In this document: one piece after another, positions 15,481 to 24,502 of the stretch | Layout: the number at the start of each line of letters is the position of its first letter | Position numbering within the stretch: position 1 is the first letter of the stretch | Source: an uncultured Erysipelotrichaceae bacterium | GTDB taxonomy: Bacteria; Bacillota_I; Bacilli_A; RF39; UBA660 | Length of the DNA stretch: 43,453 nt | Direction: 5' to 3' | Assembly: GCA_902786275.1 (NCBI GenBank) | Contig: CADACC010000007.1 | Span: 1 to 43,453, forward strand | Program-made: the position numbers and the translations under genes | The notes under the pieces: model-generated | Database searches by the model: none | Seen by the model: the letters and a program-made list of their open reading frames with translations, nothing else | Told to the model about the DNA's origin: nothing

Positions 15481-17361
15481 ATGAAAGAATCCTACTGGGG
15501 TTATTGGTTAGTAGTTTTAGGTATTTTTGTAATAACTGTTCTACTTTTAATTCAAAATGTAACTAGTCAAAACACTCATGACTACTATGCTGTAAAAGAA
15601 ATAACTCAAGCAGCTATGATAGATGCAATTGATTATGAATATATGGATACTTATGGAGAAGTAAGAATTAATAAAGAAGTATTTATTGAAAGTTTCTTAG
15701 AGAGATTTTCACAAACTGCTTCTCTTAATAATACTTATAAAATATCTTTTTATGATATTTACGAAGTGCCACCTAAAGTATCACTTAAAGTATCAAGTGG
15801 ATCTAACTCATTTAAAGTATTTGGTGATGCAGAAGACTTTGATATTGTAAATAAAATAGATGCAGTATTAGAAGTTCCAACTACTTATGTTCCGGGAAAA
15901 GAAGCTAAAGCTCCATGTAAACTTTGTATAACTGTTGAAAAAGGAACTAAGGTAATTAAAAGAGTTATAGATGGATATAAAATTCCTGGTGCAACAAATG
16001 AAGGCTTTGGTGTAGGTGGAAAATACTATGATATTGTTGTTGAAGAAGATGAAGATCCTAAATGTAAATCTATATATGCAGTATTTAATAATGAAAGCGA
16101 CAATGGTGTTAAACTAGATGGTTTAGCTTATGATATATATACATGCAGACTTTATAATAAAGATGGTTCACCTAAGAAAGGTTGTGAAGTAGTACTTCCA
16201 ATTATAGCTAAAGGTGATGTAAATGTTTATGGATGGAAAAAGAAAGGTGAAAGTACTATTTATACAGTTGGTAGTACAGTAACTATTTCATCAAATACTG
16301 TGTTTGTTCCTGTATTTGATACTAATCCTTTAAAAGGAGTTTCTAAACCTGTTGTTGTAAATCCTGGAACTCCAGTTGTTGATAATAAACCAAAAGAAGA
16401 ACCAAAAGTTGATAATACATCTTGTTTAAAAGAATCAATTACTGTTGATTTTGATAAATTAAAAGATGGTGATGTAACAAATGCAACTGCATGGCCACAA
16501 TATGCAAGTGTACAGTTATACAAAAAAGACAAGTCAAAGGCAAAAACTGTATCTGCTGGAACACCAATGAGAGTGTTTAGCTGTGATGGCTCTTACTGTG
16601 AAGTTTGGGTTAAAGGAGATAACTGTACTGATCATTATCTAATTAAAGAATCTCAAATGCTTATCAATTTACCTGATTATATCCCAAGTATTGTTTATGG
16701 AAATAAAGCAGTAAAAGCTAGTGATTCTCAAAAGCGTCGTGGAATAATCTATAATAGAAAGATAGATGGAGATGCTCCAATTGTTCCAACAAGATATTCT
16801 ATGGCTAAAAGATTATTAAAGGTAGAGCAATCTATTCAAGCTGCAGGTGCTAAGAATAACGCTAAATGGACACTATATGTTGATGATTTATATAGACCTG
16901 TTAGTGCTCAAGGAAATCCAAATTATGCAAGTAATGTAAATTGTTTATATGAAGCTTGTGGTATTTCATATCATGCCTTTGCTGGTGCAATTGATGCATC
17001 TATTCATTACTATGATGAAGAAAATGATTCATGGAAATCAATTGACATGCCAGCTTGGAAAGGTAAAGCTCAAGAAAGTGCTAATGGTGCTAAAAAAACT
17101 AACTATAATACTCTAAAAAATGCAATGACAAATGCGGGATTAAAGGTTTATAGTCCTGAGTGGTGGCATTATAATGATCCATCAGCTATATCTGATAGAT
17201 CTGCATTAAGTAAAAGTGATGCTGAAAAGAAAAAATGGGCTACTTATAAGAAAATGGCATGGGGAAGTTATGCTTGGGTATTTGATTTAGATAAAATCAA
17301 TAAATCTGGTGCTCAGTACTCATACTTAGACTTCTTACCAAAAATGTATTATGAGGATTAA
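15481..17361 (+). CDS. Pilin-like N-terminus fused to an M15 (VanX/VanY-type) peptidoglycan peptidase
   Basis: 626 residues in three parts. Residues 1-137: short leader MKESYWGYW, one membrane helix, and a domain clearly paralogous to the whole 134-residue protein at 29434 (I recall the family as DUF5411). Residues about 138-410: beta-rich, Cys-containing linker and possible SH3-like segment. Residues about 430-626: an M15 metallopeptidase with H498 and D505 in SYHAFAGAIDAS, then E560 and H563 in EWWHYND; spacing equals VanX (H-x6-D; E-x2-H). M15 enzymes cut D-Ala-D-Ala or D-Ala-D-Asp/L-Ala-D-Glu bonds in wall peptides. Because the helix is N-terminal, the peptidase faces outside. Likely role: opening wall for pilus assembly, or a pilus-borne hydrolase; this is inference. 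The ATG follows GAGGTGATT. Confidence 0.85.
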   Translation: MKESYWGYWLVVLGIFVITVLLLIQNVTSQNTHDYYAVKEITQAAMIDAIDYEYMDTYGEVRINKEVFIESFLERFSQTASLNNTYKISFYDIYEVPPKVSLKVSSGSNSFKVFGDAEDFDIVNKIDAVLEVPTTYVPGKEAKAPCKLCITVEKGTKVIKRVIDGYKIPGATNEGFGVGGKYYDIVVEEDEDPKCKSIYAVFNNESDNGVKLDGLAYDIYTCRLYNKDGSPKKGCEVVLPIIAKGDVNVYGWKKKGESTIYTVGSTVTISSNTVFVPVFDTNPLKGVSKPVVVNPGTPVVDNKPKEEPKVDNTSCLKESITVDFDKLKDGDVTNATAWPQYASVQLYKKDKSKAKTVSAGTPMRVFSCDGSYCEVWVKGDNCTDHYLIKESQMLINLPDYIPSIVYGNKAVKASDSQKRRGIIYNRKIDGDAPIVPTRYSMAKRLLKVEQSIQAAGAKNNAKWTLYVDDLYRPVSAQGNPNYASNVNCLYEACGISYHAFAGAIDASIHYYDEENDSWKSIDMPAWKGKAQESANGAKKTNYNTLKNAMTNAGLKVYSPEWWHYNDPSAISDRSALSKSDAEKKKWATYKKMAWGSYAWVFDLDKINKSGAQYSYLDFLPKMYYED

Positions 17362-17366
17362 TAATT

Positions 17367-17762
17367 ATGAATAATAAGAAATATATTATTGCTGGTTTAA
17401 TAATTACTGTGATTATAGTATTTATTATAGTATTTGTTCTAAATGTTGGAAAAAATAAAGTAACTTGTAAAATTAGTCCATACATGGATCCAGGTGATCC
17501 TGAAAAAATAGAAGTTACGGGAGTATTTAAAAATAACAAATTAGAATATGTTAATGTTATAAATACATATAAAACTGAGGATGATTCCAAGGTTTATTGT
17601 GAATACTATAAAGATATTAAATCAGATGTTAAATGTAGCAAAAAAACTATAAAAGTAAATAAGTTAAAAGATCTTTCGATATTTGGTGATGCCGAGTTAA
17701 TTGGAAAGAGTGAAAGTACTTTTACAAATACGTTTAAAGACTATGGATATACTTGCAAATAA
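17367..17762 (+). CDS. Single-helix membrane-anchored extracellular protein, unknown
   Basis: A 131-residue protein with MNNKK, a membrane helix (about 6-27), then a beta-rich outer domain with four Cys (VTCKISP, VYCEYYK, VKCSKK, YTCK). It starts 5 bases after the M15 fusion gene stop, so the two are co-transcribed, and a terminator follows. No family recognised. The paired Cys suggest disulphides, as in the other secreted proteins of the locus. Confidence 0.78.
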   Translation: MNNKKYIIAGLIITVIIVFIIVFVLNVGKNKVTCKISPYMDPGDPEKIEVTGVFKNNKLEYVNVINTYKTEDDSKVYCEYYKDIKSDVKCSKKTIKVNKLKDLSIFGDAELIGKSESTFTNTFKDYGYTCK

Positions 17763-17771
17763 TCAAAAAAT

Positions 17772-17799
17772 AAAAAAGCCTTAAATTAAGGCTTTTTTT
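17772..17799. terminator. Bidirectional terminator
   Basis: AAAAAAGCCTT / AAGGCTTTTTTT hairpin between the plus gene ending at 17762 and the minus gene whose stop begins at 17798. Confidence 0.85.
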
Positions 17800-18607
17800 A
17801 TTTTGAATAAATACGGTAGAAATTTATTTTTGGTCTGTTATTAATCCTCATATTAACATTTTGAGAACCAATACCATCATTAACATATAGTTTTGTATTA
17901 TTTACATCGTAATATCCACTTACATAAGTTTTAGCACCTTTAAGTTTAATTAAAGATCCATAAAACGGAATTTTTATTTGTCCACCCATTGAGTGTCCAG
18001 ATAAAACTATATTGTAATTATTTTTAAGTTTTTTAATTTCATCAGGTTTATGTAAAAGTACTATTTTATAAGATGTATCTTCTTTTAAAGACTCATCTTC
18101 TTTTTTAATATCATTAATACCAATAATTTTTATTAATTCTTCAGAACCATTATATAGTTCATATATTTCATTATCTAATATAATAAAGTCATCTTTAAAT
18201 ACAGTATAGAACTTATCTTTAAAGTGTTTATCGTTATCACCAAGAATAGCAAATTTTTCTATTTTTGCATTTATTCTTGATAGCTCATTTTTTATTTTTG
18301 TTATTTCTTTATCACTTACTTTAATATCTTTAGTAAATAAATCACCGGTAAACACAACTATATCTGGATTAAGTTCATTAATCTTTTTAACAGTTTTTTT
18401 AACATCATTTATATTTGTTGATTTACCATATAGGATGTCACTAAAATGAACTATCTTTAAACCATGATAATCATCTGGAAGTTTTTTATCTGTTATACCA
18501 TATTCTATAACTTTTATGTTATGAGCTATAAACCATTTATTAAAGAAAAATGTAATTATAAGTAAGAGTAGGATAATAAGTAAAACTATTATTAATTTCT
18601 TTTTCAT
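17798..18607 (-). CDS. Metallophosphoesterase-like protein with degenerate metal site
   Basis: 269 residues: N-terminal membrane helix, then a calcineurin-like phosphoesterase fold facing outward. Motifs in order: HFSDILYG (family SDxH), FTGDLF (GD), ILGDNDKH (family GNHD/E), LLHKPD (H), and LSGHSMGGQI (family GHxHGGQ). The His of the first motif is Leu, the NH of GNHD is D-N, and the second His of GHxH is Met. Asp, GD, the LLH His and the first GH His remain. Activity is therefore doubtful or needs a different metal set. I recall the same changes in homologues from related uncultured Bacilli, so it may be a stable variant. It lies inside the pilus locus but on the opposite strand. Confidence 0.82.
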   Translation of the reverse strand: MKKKLIIVLLIILLLLIITFFFNKWFIAHNIKVIEYGITDKKLPDDYHGLKIVHFSDILYGKSTNINDVKKTVKKINELNPDIVVFTGDLFTKDIKVSDKEITKIKNELSRINAKIEKFAILGDNDKHFKDKFYTVFKDDFIILDNEIYELYNGSEELIKIIGINDIKKEDESLKEDTSYKIVLLHKPDEIKKLKNNYNIVLSGHSMGGQIKIPFYGSLIKLKGAKTYVSGYYDVNNTKLYVNDGIGSQNVNMRINNRPKINFYRIYSK

Positions 18608-18619
18608 ATGAACCTCTTT

Positions 18620-19273
18620 TTATATTGTTAATATTATTACACATACTAGATTATGAAGTATATGCATTGATATTGTTGAAAATATATTATTAGTTTTCTT
18701 ATATAGACAAGCAAAGGAAATACCAAGTGCTGCATATGGAATAATATATAAATATTCAAGCCCATGTGAACCAATTATATGTGCATAACCAAATACTAAT
18801 CCACTTATGATTGGATAAATATATTTGTTGTTTATAAATTTTCCAATAGCTAGTCTAAATATTATTTCTTCACAAATAGGAGCAACTAAAACCATACTTA
18901 CTATTGCGTAGATATAGTTTTTAGATAAAACTGTTCTGTTTATGGCTTCGTTATCAGCTATAGCGCCAACAGCTATATTTATTACGGCGTTTGTAAAAAT
19001 CATTATAAGTAGACCTACTACCCAGTATTTAAGTGAAGTTTTAATAATAGATTTACCATTTTTATTAAAATCATCTTTATCTTTAATGAAATCTTTATAA
19101 TAAATAAGAATCAATGTAAAAGCGATAAATAATTGACCACCAACTTTTATTAAAGTTGAATATAAATGGTTGCTTAAGTTTAGATTTGATACTAGTAAAC
19201 TAATTTCAATATTCAAAAATAAATATAAAACAAATACTGAAAAGAATATAATTATATGTTTTACTTTTTCCAT
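18620..19273 (-). CDS. CPBP-family intramembrane metalloprotease (CAAX/Abi type)
   Basis: 217 residues with about eight hydrophobic helices. The CPBP motifs are intact: APICEEIIFRLAIGKF (EExxxR), GYAHIIGSH (second motif His) and HILHNLV (third). These membrane proteases occur in bacteriocin immunity, protein maturation and signal-peptide related processing; the substrate is unknown. Start ATG 19273 follows AAAGGAAAG. It is 12 bases upstream of the phosphoesterase-like gene, so the two form a minus-strand operon inside the pilus locus. A role in processing locus proteins is possible but only by position. Confidence 0.88.
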   Translation of the reverse strand: MEKVKHIIIFFSVFVLYLFLNIEISLLVSNLNLSNHLYSTLIKVGGQLFIAFTLILIYYKDFIKDKDDFNKNGKSIIKTSLKYWVVGLLIMIFTNAVINIAVGAIADNEAINRTVLSKNYIYAIVSMVLVAPICEEIIFRLAIGKFINNKYIYPIISGLVFGYAHIIGSHGLEYLYIIPYAALGISFACLYKKTNNIFSTISMHILHNLVCVIILTI

Positions 19274-19336
19274 TTTTATCTTTCCTTTACATAATAAATA
19301 ATATCAAATAAAGCGTTAAAAATAAACAAGTTTTAT

Positions 19337-19364
19337 TTGAACAATTATGACTAAGTGTTATAAT
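19337..19364 (+). promoter_or_regulatory. Promoter of the gene at 19389
   Basis: TTGAAC (19337-19342), 16-base spacer, TATAAT (19359-19364). Confidence 0.6.
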
Positions 19365-19388
19365 TATTTTGATAATATAGGAGGATAT

Positions 19389-20075
19389 ATGAAAAGTATT
19401 TTAAAAATGTTTTTATTTATAACAATTTTTTATTTTATATTATTAACTAATGTTAAAGCTGATGGATGTACTTATGATATTCAAGCAATGATGATGCAAG
19501 ATGCATCAAAGATAGGAATACACTATGAAGAAACTGGTACATACTTAAATGTTATTGTTGAAGGATTAAATGGTTCATATTATATTAAAACAACTACAAC
19601 TAATTTAGATGGAGAAGATGTAAGGTTTCAAGAAACTATATATGGTTCATCAACTACTAATAAGCAAACAATACTTTGGACTAATACAAAGTCTATAAGT
19701 GAAGTAATATTTGATGTATATGGCTCTAACACAACAGCGTGTCCTAATTATAAACTTACGTCAATTAGATTAACTCTTCCTATGTATAATACTTATAGTA
19801 AAGATGATAAATGTAAGGGTAATCAAGATAAATATGTATGTAAGGAATTTGTTACAAATACTATTACTAGGGAAGAGTTTGACCGTGCTTTTCAAAATAA
19901 AATAACTATAGATGTTGAAGATGAAAAAGAAAATACAGTTAAAAAAGTAAAAGAATCTAAAGTTGAAAAGTTCTTTAGAGAAAATAAAACATTTATTATT
20001 GCAGGTTCTTGTTTAATTGTATTTGGCACTATAACAGGGGTTATTTTATACCGTAGAAAAAATAGATTATATTAA
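19389..20075 (+). CDS. Secreted protein with C-terminal membrane anchor (giant-protein companion family), copy 1
   Basis: 228 residues: signal peptide (MKSILKMFLFITIFYF, cut probably after VKA), an outer domain starting with Cys in DGCTYDIQAM, a conserved motif pattern (TTACPNYKLTSIRLTLPMYN; CKGNQDKYVCKEFV), a charged stalk, one C-terminal helix and a basic end (YRRKNRLY). Paralogues are at 20198 and 25423 with the same order: first Cys, N-T-T/S-x-CP, LP-x-x-N-x-Y, C-x6-8-C, anchor. AGGAGG precedes ATG 19389; the frame is open to 19347 but without a site. It has its own promoter and terminator. Confidence 0.82.
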   Translation: MKSILKMFLFITIFYFILLTNVKADGCTYDIQAMMMQDASKIGIHYEETGTYLNVIVEGLNGSYYIKTTTTNLDGEDVRFQETIYGSSTTNKQTILWTNTKSISEVIFDVYGSNTTACPNYKLTSIRLTLPMYNTYSKDDKCKGNQDKYVCKEFVTNTITREEFDRAFQNKITIDVEDEKENTVKKVKESKVEKFFRENKTFIIAGSCLIVFGTITGVILYRRKNRLY

Positions 20076-20090
20076 GATTATTTACAATTT

Positions 20091-20119
20091 AAAACCAACT
20101 AAAAATTAGTTGGTTTTTT
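20091..20119 (+). terminator. Terminator between companion copies 1 and 2
   Basis: AAAACCAACTAA / TTAGTTGGTTTT hairpin with a 3-base loop and a T-run. Confidence 0.85.
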
Positions 20120-20197
20120 ATTAAAAATAAACTTAAAATTATTGTATTTATAACTTGTAATATGTTAAAATGATTATAGTATATGAGGATGGTAATT

Positions 20198-20905
20198 ATG
20201 AAGACTATTAGATTTATATTTTTATCATTAATTTCTTTTATAGCATTTACTTTTTATGTATCTGCGGAATGTACTAATGAAGAAATTTTAAAATTTAGAG
20301 AAGATGCTAAATCAATTAAAACAAATTATAATGTTGAACAAAAAAAGAGTAATGAGTATGATCATGAAACTGGAGATTATATAGAAAAAGATTTTTTTGT
20401 TTTAAAGTTTGTAAATGTACCAAATAATTTTTATATTAAATTAACTGATGATTATGATAATTCAAATAAAGTACTTACTAATATATCAAATAATACTTTA
20501 AGTGCTGATTTTATGGTACAAGATGATGGGGCTCATAATATACACTATGAAATATATACAAATAATACAACATCTTGTCCAAATGAACTTTTAACAGATA
20601 ATTATATTTTACTTCCACAACATAATAGGTATTCACAAATGGATATATGTGTTGATAGTGAAATACCTGAGTGTCAGGAATATGTTAAATCTGAAGTAAC
20701 TTATGATAAGTTTATCAAAGAAACTAGAAAAGAAGCTGACAAAAAGGTTGAGGAAGAAAAAAGAAAACAAAAAGAGAAAGAGAAAAAGGATAAAAACATT
20801 AACACTAAATATATAATTATTGGTGGTGCTGCTATAGTTGTTATTGGCATTATATCAGTAGTTGTTATTAGAAGAGTTCATGAAAGAAAAGTTAGGGGAT
20901 TTTAG
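20198..20905 (+). CDS. Secreted protein with C-terminal membrane anchor, copy 2
   Basis: 235 residues, paralogue of 19389 and 25423. Signal peptide MKTIRFIFLSLISFIAFTFY cut near SAEC; outer domain with NTTSCPNELL and DICVDSEIPECQEYV; a highly charged Lys/Glu stretch (about 175-200) that would act as a helical stalk; one membrane helix; a basic tail. GAGGATGG precedes the ATG. Its stop is 3 bases before the giant protein at 20909, so the two are coupled, as is the pair 25423/26154. That repeated pairing suggests the small protein anchors or chaperones the giant one. Confidence 0.83.
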   Translation: MKTIRFIFLSLISFIAFTFYVSAECTNEEILKFREDAKSIKTNYNVEQKKSNEYDHETGDYIEKDFFVLKFVNVPNNFYIKLTDDYDNSNKVLTNISNNTLSADFMVQDDGAHNIHYEIYTNNTTSCPNELLTDNYILLPQHNRYSQMDICVDSEIPECQEYVKSEVTYDKFIKETRKEADKKVEEEKRKQKEKEKKDKNINTKYIIIGGAAIVVIGIISVVVIRRVHERKVRGF

Positions 20906-20908
20906 GTT

Positions 20909-23900
20909 ATGAAGAAAAAGTTATTAGTGTTATTAATACTTTCTTTATGTTTTATGGGTTTAACAAAAGCTAGTGCATATGCTGTTGGTGATACAGTTAC
21001 AAAGAATATGTATGATGCAGATGACTATAGAATAAGAAGTGATAGAACATTTTATATTCGTAAATATAATGTAAGTGGTTCTGATGATAAAATATATTGT
21101 GCGGATGCATCACTTAAAGGTTATTCGAATTTAAAGGTTGATAGAGTATTAGATCCAGATAGATGTCGTTCTGGAAGTTCAAATCAAACTGGATGTCGTG
21201 ATGGCGCTCATGATGACTACTGGGAAGGTTTATATGATGCAGCGTTATTATTTATTTTAAATGGTAATTATTATGATGATGGTAAAACTATTCAAAATAG
21301 ATCATATACATATGAGCAAAGACTTATGGCACTTCGTGCTTTGGATAATATTAATCCAAGCTTTAGACAAAACAGATATCATACAGGGTTCAGTGTTAAT
21401 AAAGATATTCTGAAGTATATTATTAACTCTGGTATTAACTGGGCTGCTGATGGTGTTGAATCAGATTATGTTAACTGGGTATTTGGTAGATATGATAGAG
21501 CTAATGATCAGTGGATAGATTCTGATTTACCTGCTGGTGATATATCAAGAGAAGAAATGATTAACCATTTATGGTACGGAACATCTCCAAAAGTATGTAA
21601 CCAAAATGGTGGCGGCTGTGAGGGTATTGGAACCGGAGAACTTGATACTGATTATGAAATAATTGCAAGAGCAAAAGAGTTATATCAATCTGCTTTAAGA
21701 TATGCAGGTAAATATAAAAAAGGTGAAGTTCCTGGACAAGCAACTCCTCCAAAAGTTAACGCTAATTTTAAAGTTAAAAGTTTAACATCTGAACTTGAAA
21801 ACTTAGGTAAGAATAATAATCTTACTTATGATGAATATACAAGAGAGTTAAAACTTGAAGTTACATTTAAAGGTTATAATAAATCAAATGATGGACCTGT
21901 TTATATTAAGATTAATCCAGATACTGATGGACGCGTATTTGTAAATGGTTCAAAGATGTATTATAAAAATTTAAATCAAAAAAATAGTAATTGGACTTTA
22001 TTTGATGGTAGTACTGATTTTTCATCAATGCTTAAGGATGATGATACAGTTACATTCCAATTATTAATACCAGTTAAAGCAACTAATATTAATAGATTAG
22101 ATAAATATAAAATTAATTTAGAAATCAATTTCTTATATAGAGAGTATACAATTGGAAAAGGTTATAGATTAGTTCCAAACACTGGTACTATTACTGGTTT
22201 ACAATATTTCTATATCGGTGAACCATTTAGCGGTACAAATGAAGGTGTACCTCATCCTCAATATTTCACATTTGATTGGAATCCATATGATGATGTATTT
22301 TGTAAAAATACTAATCCAACTCCAGACAATGTAGATTTATATAAACTATATTTAAAGACATGTTGTCGTGAAAGAGAAAATGGATCAAGTAGAGATGTTA
22401 TTGTTACAAGAGAATGTGATAATGCAACAAAAGCTTATGAAAGTAATAAAACAAACGATAATCTAGCTAAAATGAAATTATGGTGTGAAACTAAAAAAGC
22501 ATACTGTGATTATTGTAATGATAAAATAACAGTTCCTTATATGTGTTCTGAATTTAGTGATGATAATAAAACTGTTCCAAACTGTGTTGATGGAGCTGAT
22601 GCATCAGTTATGAGCCCAACAGATATTAAAATATGTGTTGTTGACTATTCAGACATTGTTGAAAATCCATATCAATTAACAAAAGAAAATGCAACTAACG
22701 AAAAGAAAAATGGAGAAGTAGAAGGCGATACTAAATCAGTTCATGAATATTGTAATATTTACTGTAAAGAAGATTATAAAATTGGACTTCCTTTAGGTAA
22801 ATGGCTTGAAGCTGGTTCATCATTTACACTTGATGTTCAAGTTGATGGTACTAAGTCTTGTTATACTGATGAGATAAATTATAATTTATTTAGAAAAGAC
22901 TATGATAAAGCTTATGCCAATTTAAGAGCATCTAAGAGTCAAGCTAATATAAATACTTATAACAAAGTATTAAATAACTATAGTTCATGCGCAACTTTAT
23001 ATAATAATAATAAAGACCAACAATCTAAACTTCTTAATATTAAATCAGATGAACAAAAAGTTGAATTTAAGTATCAAGAAGATTATTTAAAAAATCAAAG
23101 TGGAGTTGATCAAAAAGTTCCACTTAAGAAACTTGAAGAAAAAAATGATGATATTGTTTTATGGTTCTGTGATGGCGATGTTGATAATGATTATAATAAG
23201 TGTTTAGGTGGAACACCATGGAGTGTTAAAACTGAAAACTTAGCAGGATTTAATTGTTCTGGCAGTAGTTGTTCTGAGTCAACTGTAACAATTCCAAGAA
23301 CAAGATATGCTAAATCAATTAGCACTAACCATACTTTATTTGCACCTGAAACTGAGTTCTTTACAAACTATACAGGTAATAAATTAAGTTTGAGTCAAAT
23401 GAATAAAAAAGTTATTGATGCAGCAGCATACTATAATAGTATTAAAGATCCAATTGAAAGATTAAATAAAATGAATGCTGCGTATGCAACAATTGGATAT
23501 AAGAAAGTAACTAAGACTGTATACATTAATCAACAAATATATTCTCAAGAGTCATATCCAATTATGTTATCCACTGAAAAAGGCGCTTATAATTTTGATA
23601 TTATATTTAGTGGATTTGGTGAGTACTTCAGTACTGGTAAAACAGGTAGACTAATTGGTAATGCTAATTCTGTAGCTATTAAAAATGATACAAGATTTAA
23701 AGGTGAATACTTCTGTGAGTACGCTGTTAATTGTAAAAATTGTCGTGTAACAACAACTCCAGGTAAGACACCTCCAATAACTACTCCACCAGCTGTTACT
23801 TGGGAAGAAGTTCCATATGAAGCAATTACTACATACTGTAATGGTTGCGGAGTTGTAGTAGAGGGTACTGCACAAGGAGCATTAATATTTAGACAAATTT

Positions 23901-24391
23901 CATTAACAAATGTTAACCCATCAGATAGAAGTTTAGGTTATAACTTAGTTAACTTAAAAGGTGATGCAGCTGTTAAAGAAATTGAAACTAATGGTGAAGA
24001 AGTTTATAACGAAACTAATGGTAAGATAAGTAAATACGAAGTTACACTTACTCCGGAAGTTATAAATTATATCAATGATTATGTTAAGAAAAATAAGGGT
24101 GATAAAGTTGTATCAAATCTAAGTGATATTAAGTGTGATACATACTTTAATACAACACTTAACAAAAAAGATTCTGCTAAACATCAAGTTTCTGAAAGAT
24201 TTGATTACTTGATTTGCCATAGTGGACTTCTTGAGAAATTACAATCTGATCCATCAATTCTTAAAAAAGCAGAAGTTGATAATAACTTAAAGAACCAAAG
24301 CTGGGTTGAAAGTGAATACTGCTTAGGAAATGATTGTATTATCGGTATGGGATTTGGATATGGACAAGTATTTGGTCCAGCATATAAATAG
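20909..24391 (+). CDS. Giant secreted Cys-rich surface protein, copy 1
   Basis: 1160 residues with a signal peptide (MKKKLLVLLILSLCFMGLTK, cleavage near ASA). It shares a run of blocks with the 1086-residue protein at 26154: KIYCADAS versus AFCMDAI near the N-terminus, YCDYCNDKITVP, YCNIYCKEDYKIGLP, CEYAVNCKNC, RQISLTNVNPSDRSLGYNL, and the end GPAYK (GPAWK in the paralogue). Many Cys occur as pairs, implying disulphides. No LPXTG motif and no C-terminal helix, so retention must depend on a partner, probably the anchored proteins next to it or the pilus. A thioester-type N-terminal domain is conceivable (Cys block, then EQRLMALRAL) but unproven. No characterised family recognised. Confidence 0.8.
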   Translation: MKKKLLVLLILSLCFMGLTKASAYAVGDTVTKNMYDADDYRIRSDRTFYIRKYNVSGSDDKIYCADASLKGYSNLKVDRVLDPDRCRSGSSNQTGCRDGAHDDYWEGLYDAALLFILNGNYYDDGKTIQNRSYTYEQRLMALRALDNINPSFRQNRYHTGFSVNKDILKYIINSGINWAADGVESDYVNWVFGRYDRANDQWIDSDLPAGDISREEMINHLWYGTSPKVCNQNGGGCEGIGTGELDTDYEIIARAKELYQSALRYAGKYKKGEVPGQATPPKVNANFKVKSLTSELENLGKNNNLTYDEYTRELKLEVTFKGYNKSNDGPVYIKINPDTDGRVFVNGSKMYYKNLNQKNSNWTLFDGSTDFSSMLKDDDTVTFQLLIPVKATNINRLDKYKINLEINFLYREYTIGKGYRLVPNTGTITGLQYFYIGEPFSGTNEGVPHPQYFTFDWNPYDDVFCKNTNPTPDNVDLYKLYLKTCCRERENGSSRDVIVTRECDNATKAYESNKTNDNLAKMKLWCETKKAYCDYCNDKITVPYMCSEFSDDNKTVPNCVDGADASVMSPTDIKICVVDYSDIVENPYQLTKENATNEKKNGEVEGDTKSVHEYCNIYCKEDYKIGLPLGKWLEAGSSFTLDVQVDGTKSCYTDEINYNLFRKDYDKAYANLRASKSQANINTYNKVLNNYSSCATLYNNNKDQQSKLLNIKSDEQKVEFKYQEDYLKNQSGVDQKVPLKKLEEKNDDIVLWFCDGDVDNDYNKCLGGTPWSVKTENLAGFNCSGSSCSESTVTIPRTRYAKSISTNHTLFAPETEFFTNYTGNKLSLSQMNKKVIDAAAYYNSIKDPIERLNKMNAAYATIGYKKVTKTVYINQQIYSQESYPIMLSTEKGAYNFDIIFSGFGEYFSTGKTGRLIGNANSVAIKNDTRFKGEYFCEYAVNCKNCRVTTTPGKTPPITTPPAVTWEEVPYEAITTYCNGCGVVVEGTAQGALIFRQISLTNVNPSDRSLGYNLVNLKGDAAVKEIETNGEEVYNETNGKISKYEVTLTPEVINYINDYVKKNKGDKVVSNLSDIKCDTYFNTTLNKKDSAKHQVSERFDYLICHSGLLEKLQSDPSILKKAEVDNNLKNQSWVESEYCLGNDCIIGMGFGYGQVFGPAYK

Positions 24392-24405
24392 TTAATTATT
24401 AATTT

Positions 24406-24449
24406 ACAAGCTAATGTCTGATTTAAAAAAATCAGGCATTAGTACTTGT
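24406..24449 (+). terminator. Long hairpin after giant copy 1
   Basis: ACAAG-CTAATG-CTGATTT pairs with AAATCAG-CATTAG-CTTGT with small mismatches. Its 3' arm runs into the -35 of the next promoter, so termination and initiation share bases. Confidence 0.65.
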
Positions 24450-24474
24450 ATTTATTTTAAAAAATTAATATAAT
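24446..24474 (+). promoter_or_regulatory. Promoter of the first cpaB-like gene
   Basis: TTGTAT (24446-24451), 17-base spacer, TATAAT (24469-24474), overlapping the hairpin at 24406-24449. Confidence 0.65.
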
Positions 24475-24502
24475 TAACACAGAATAAGAGGAGGAAATAA
24501 GA

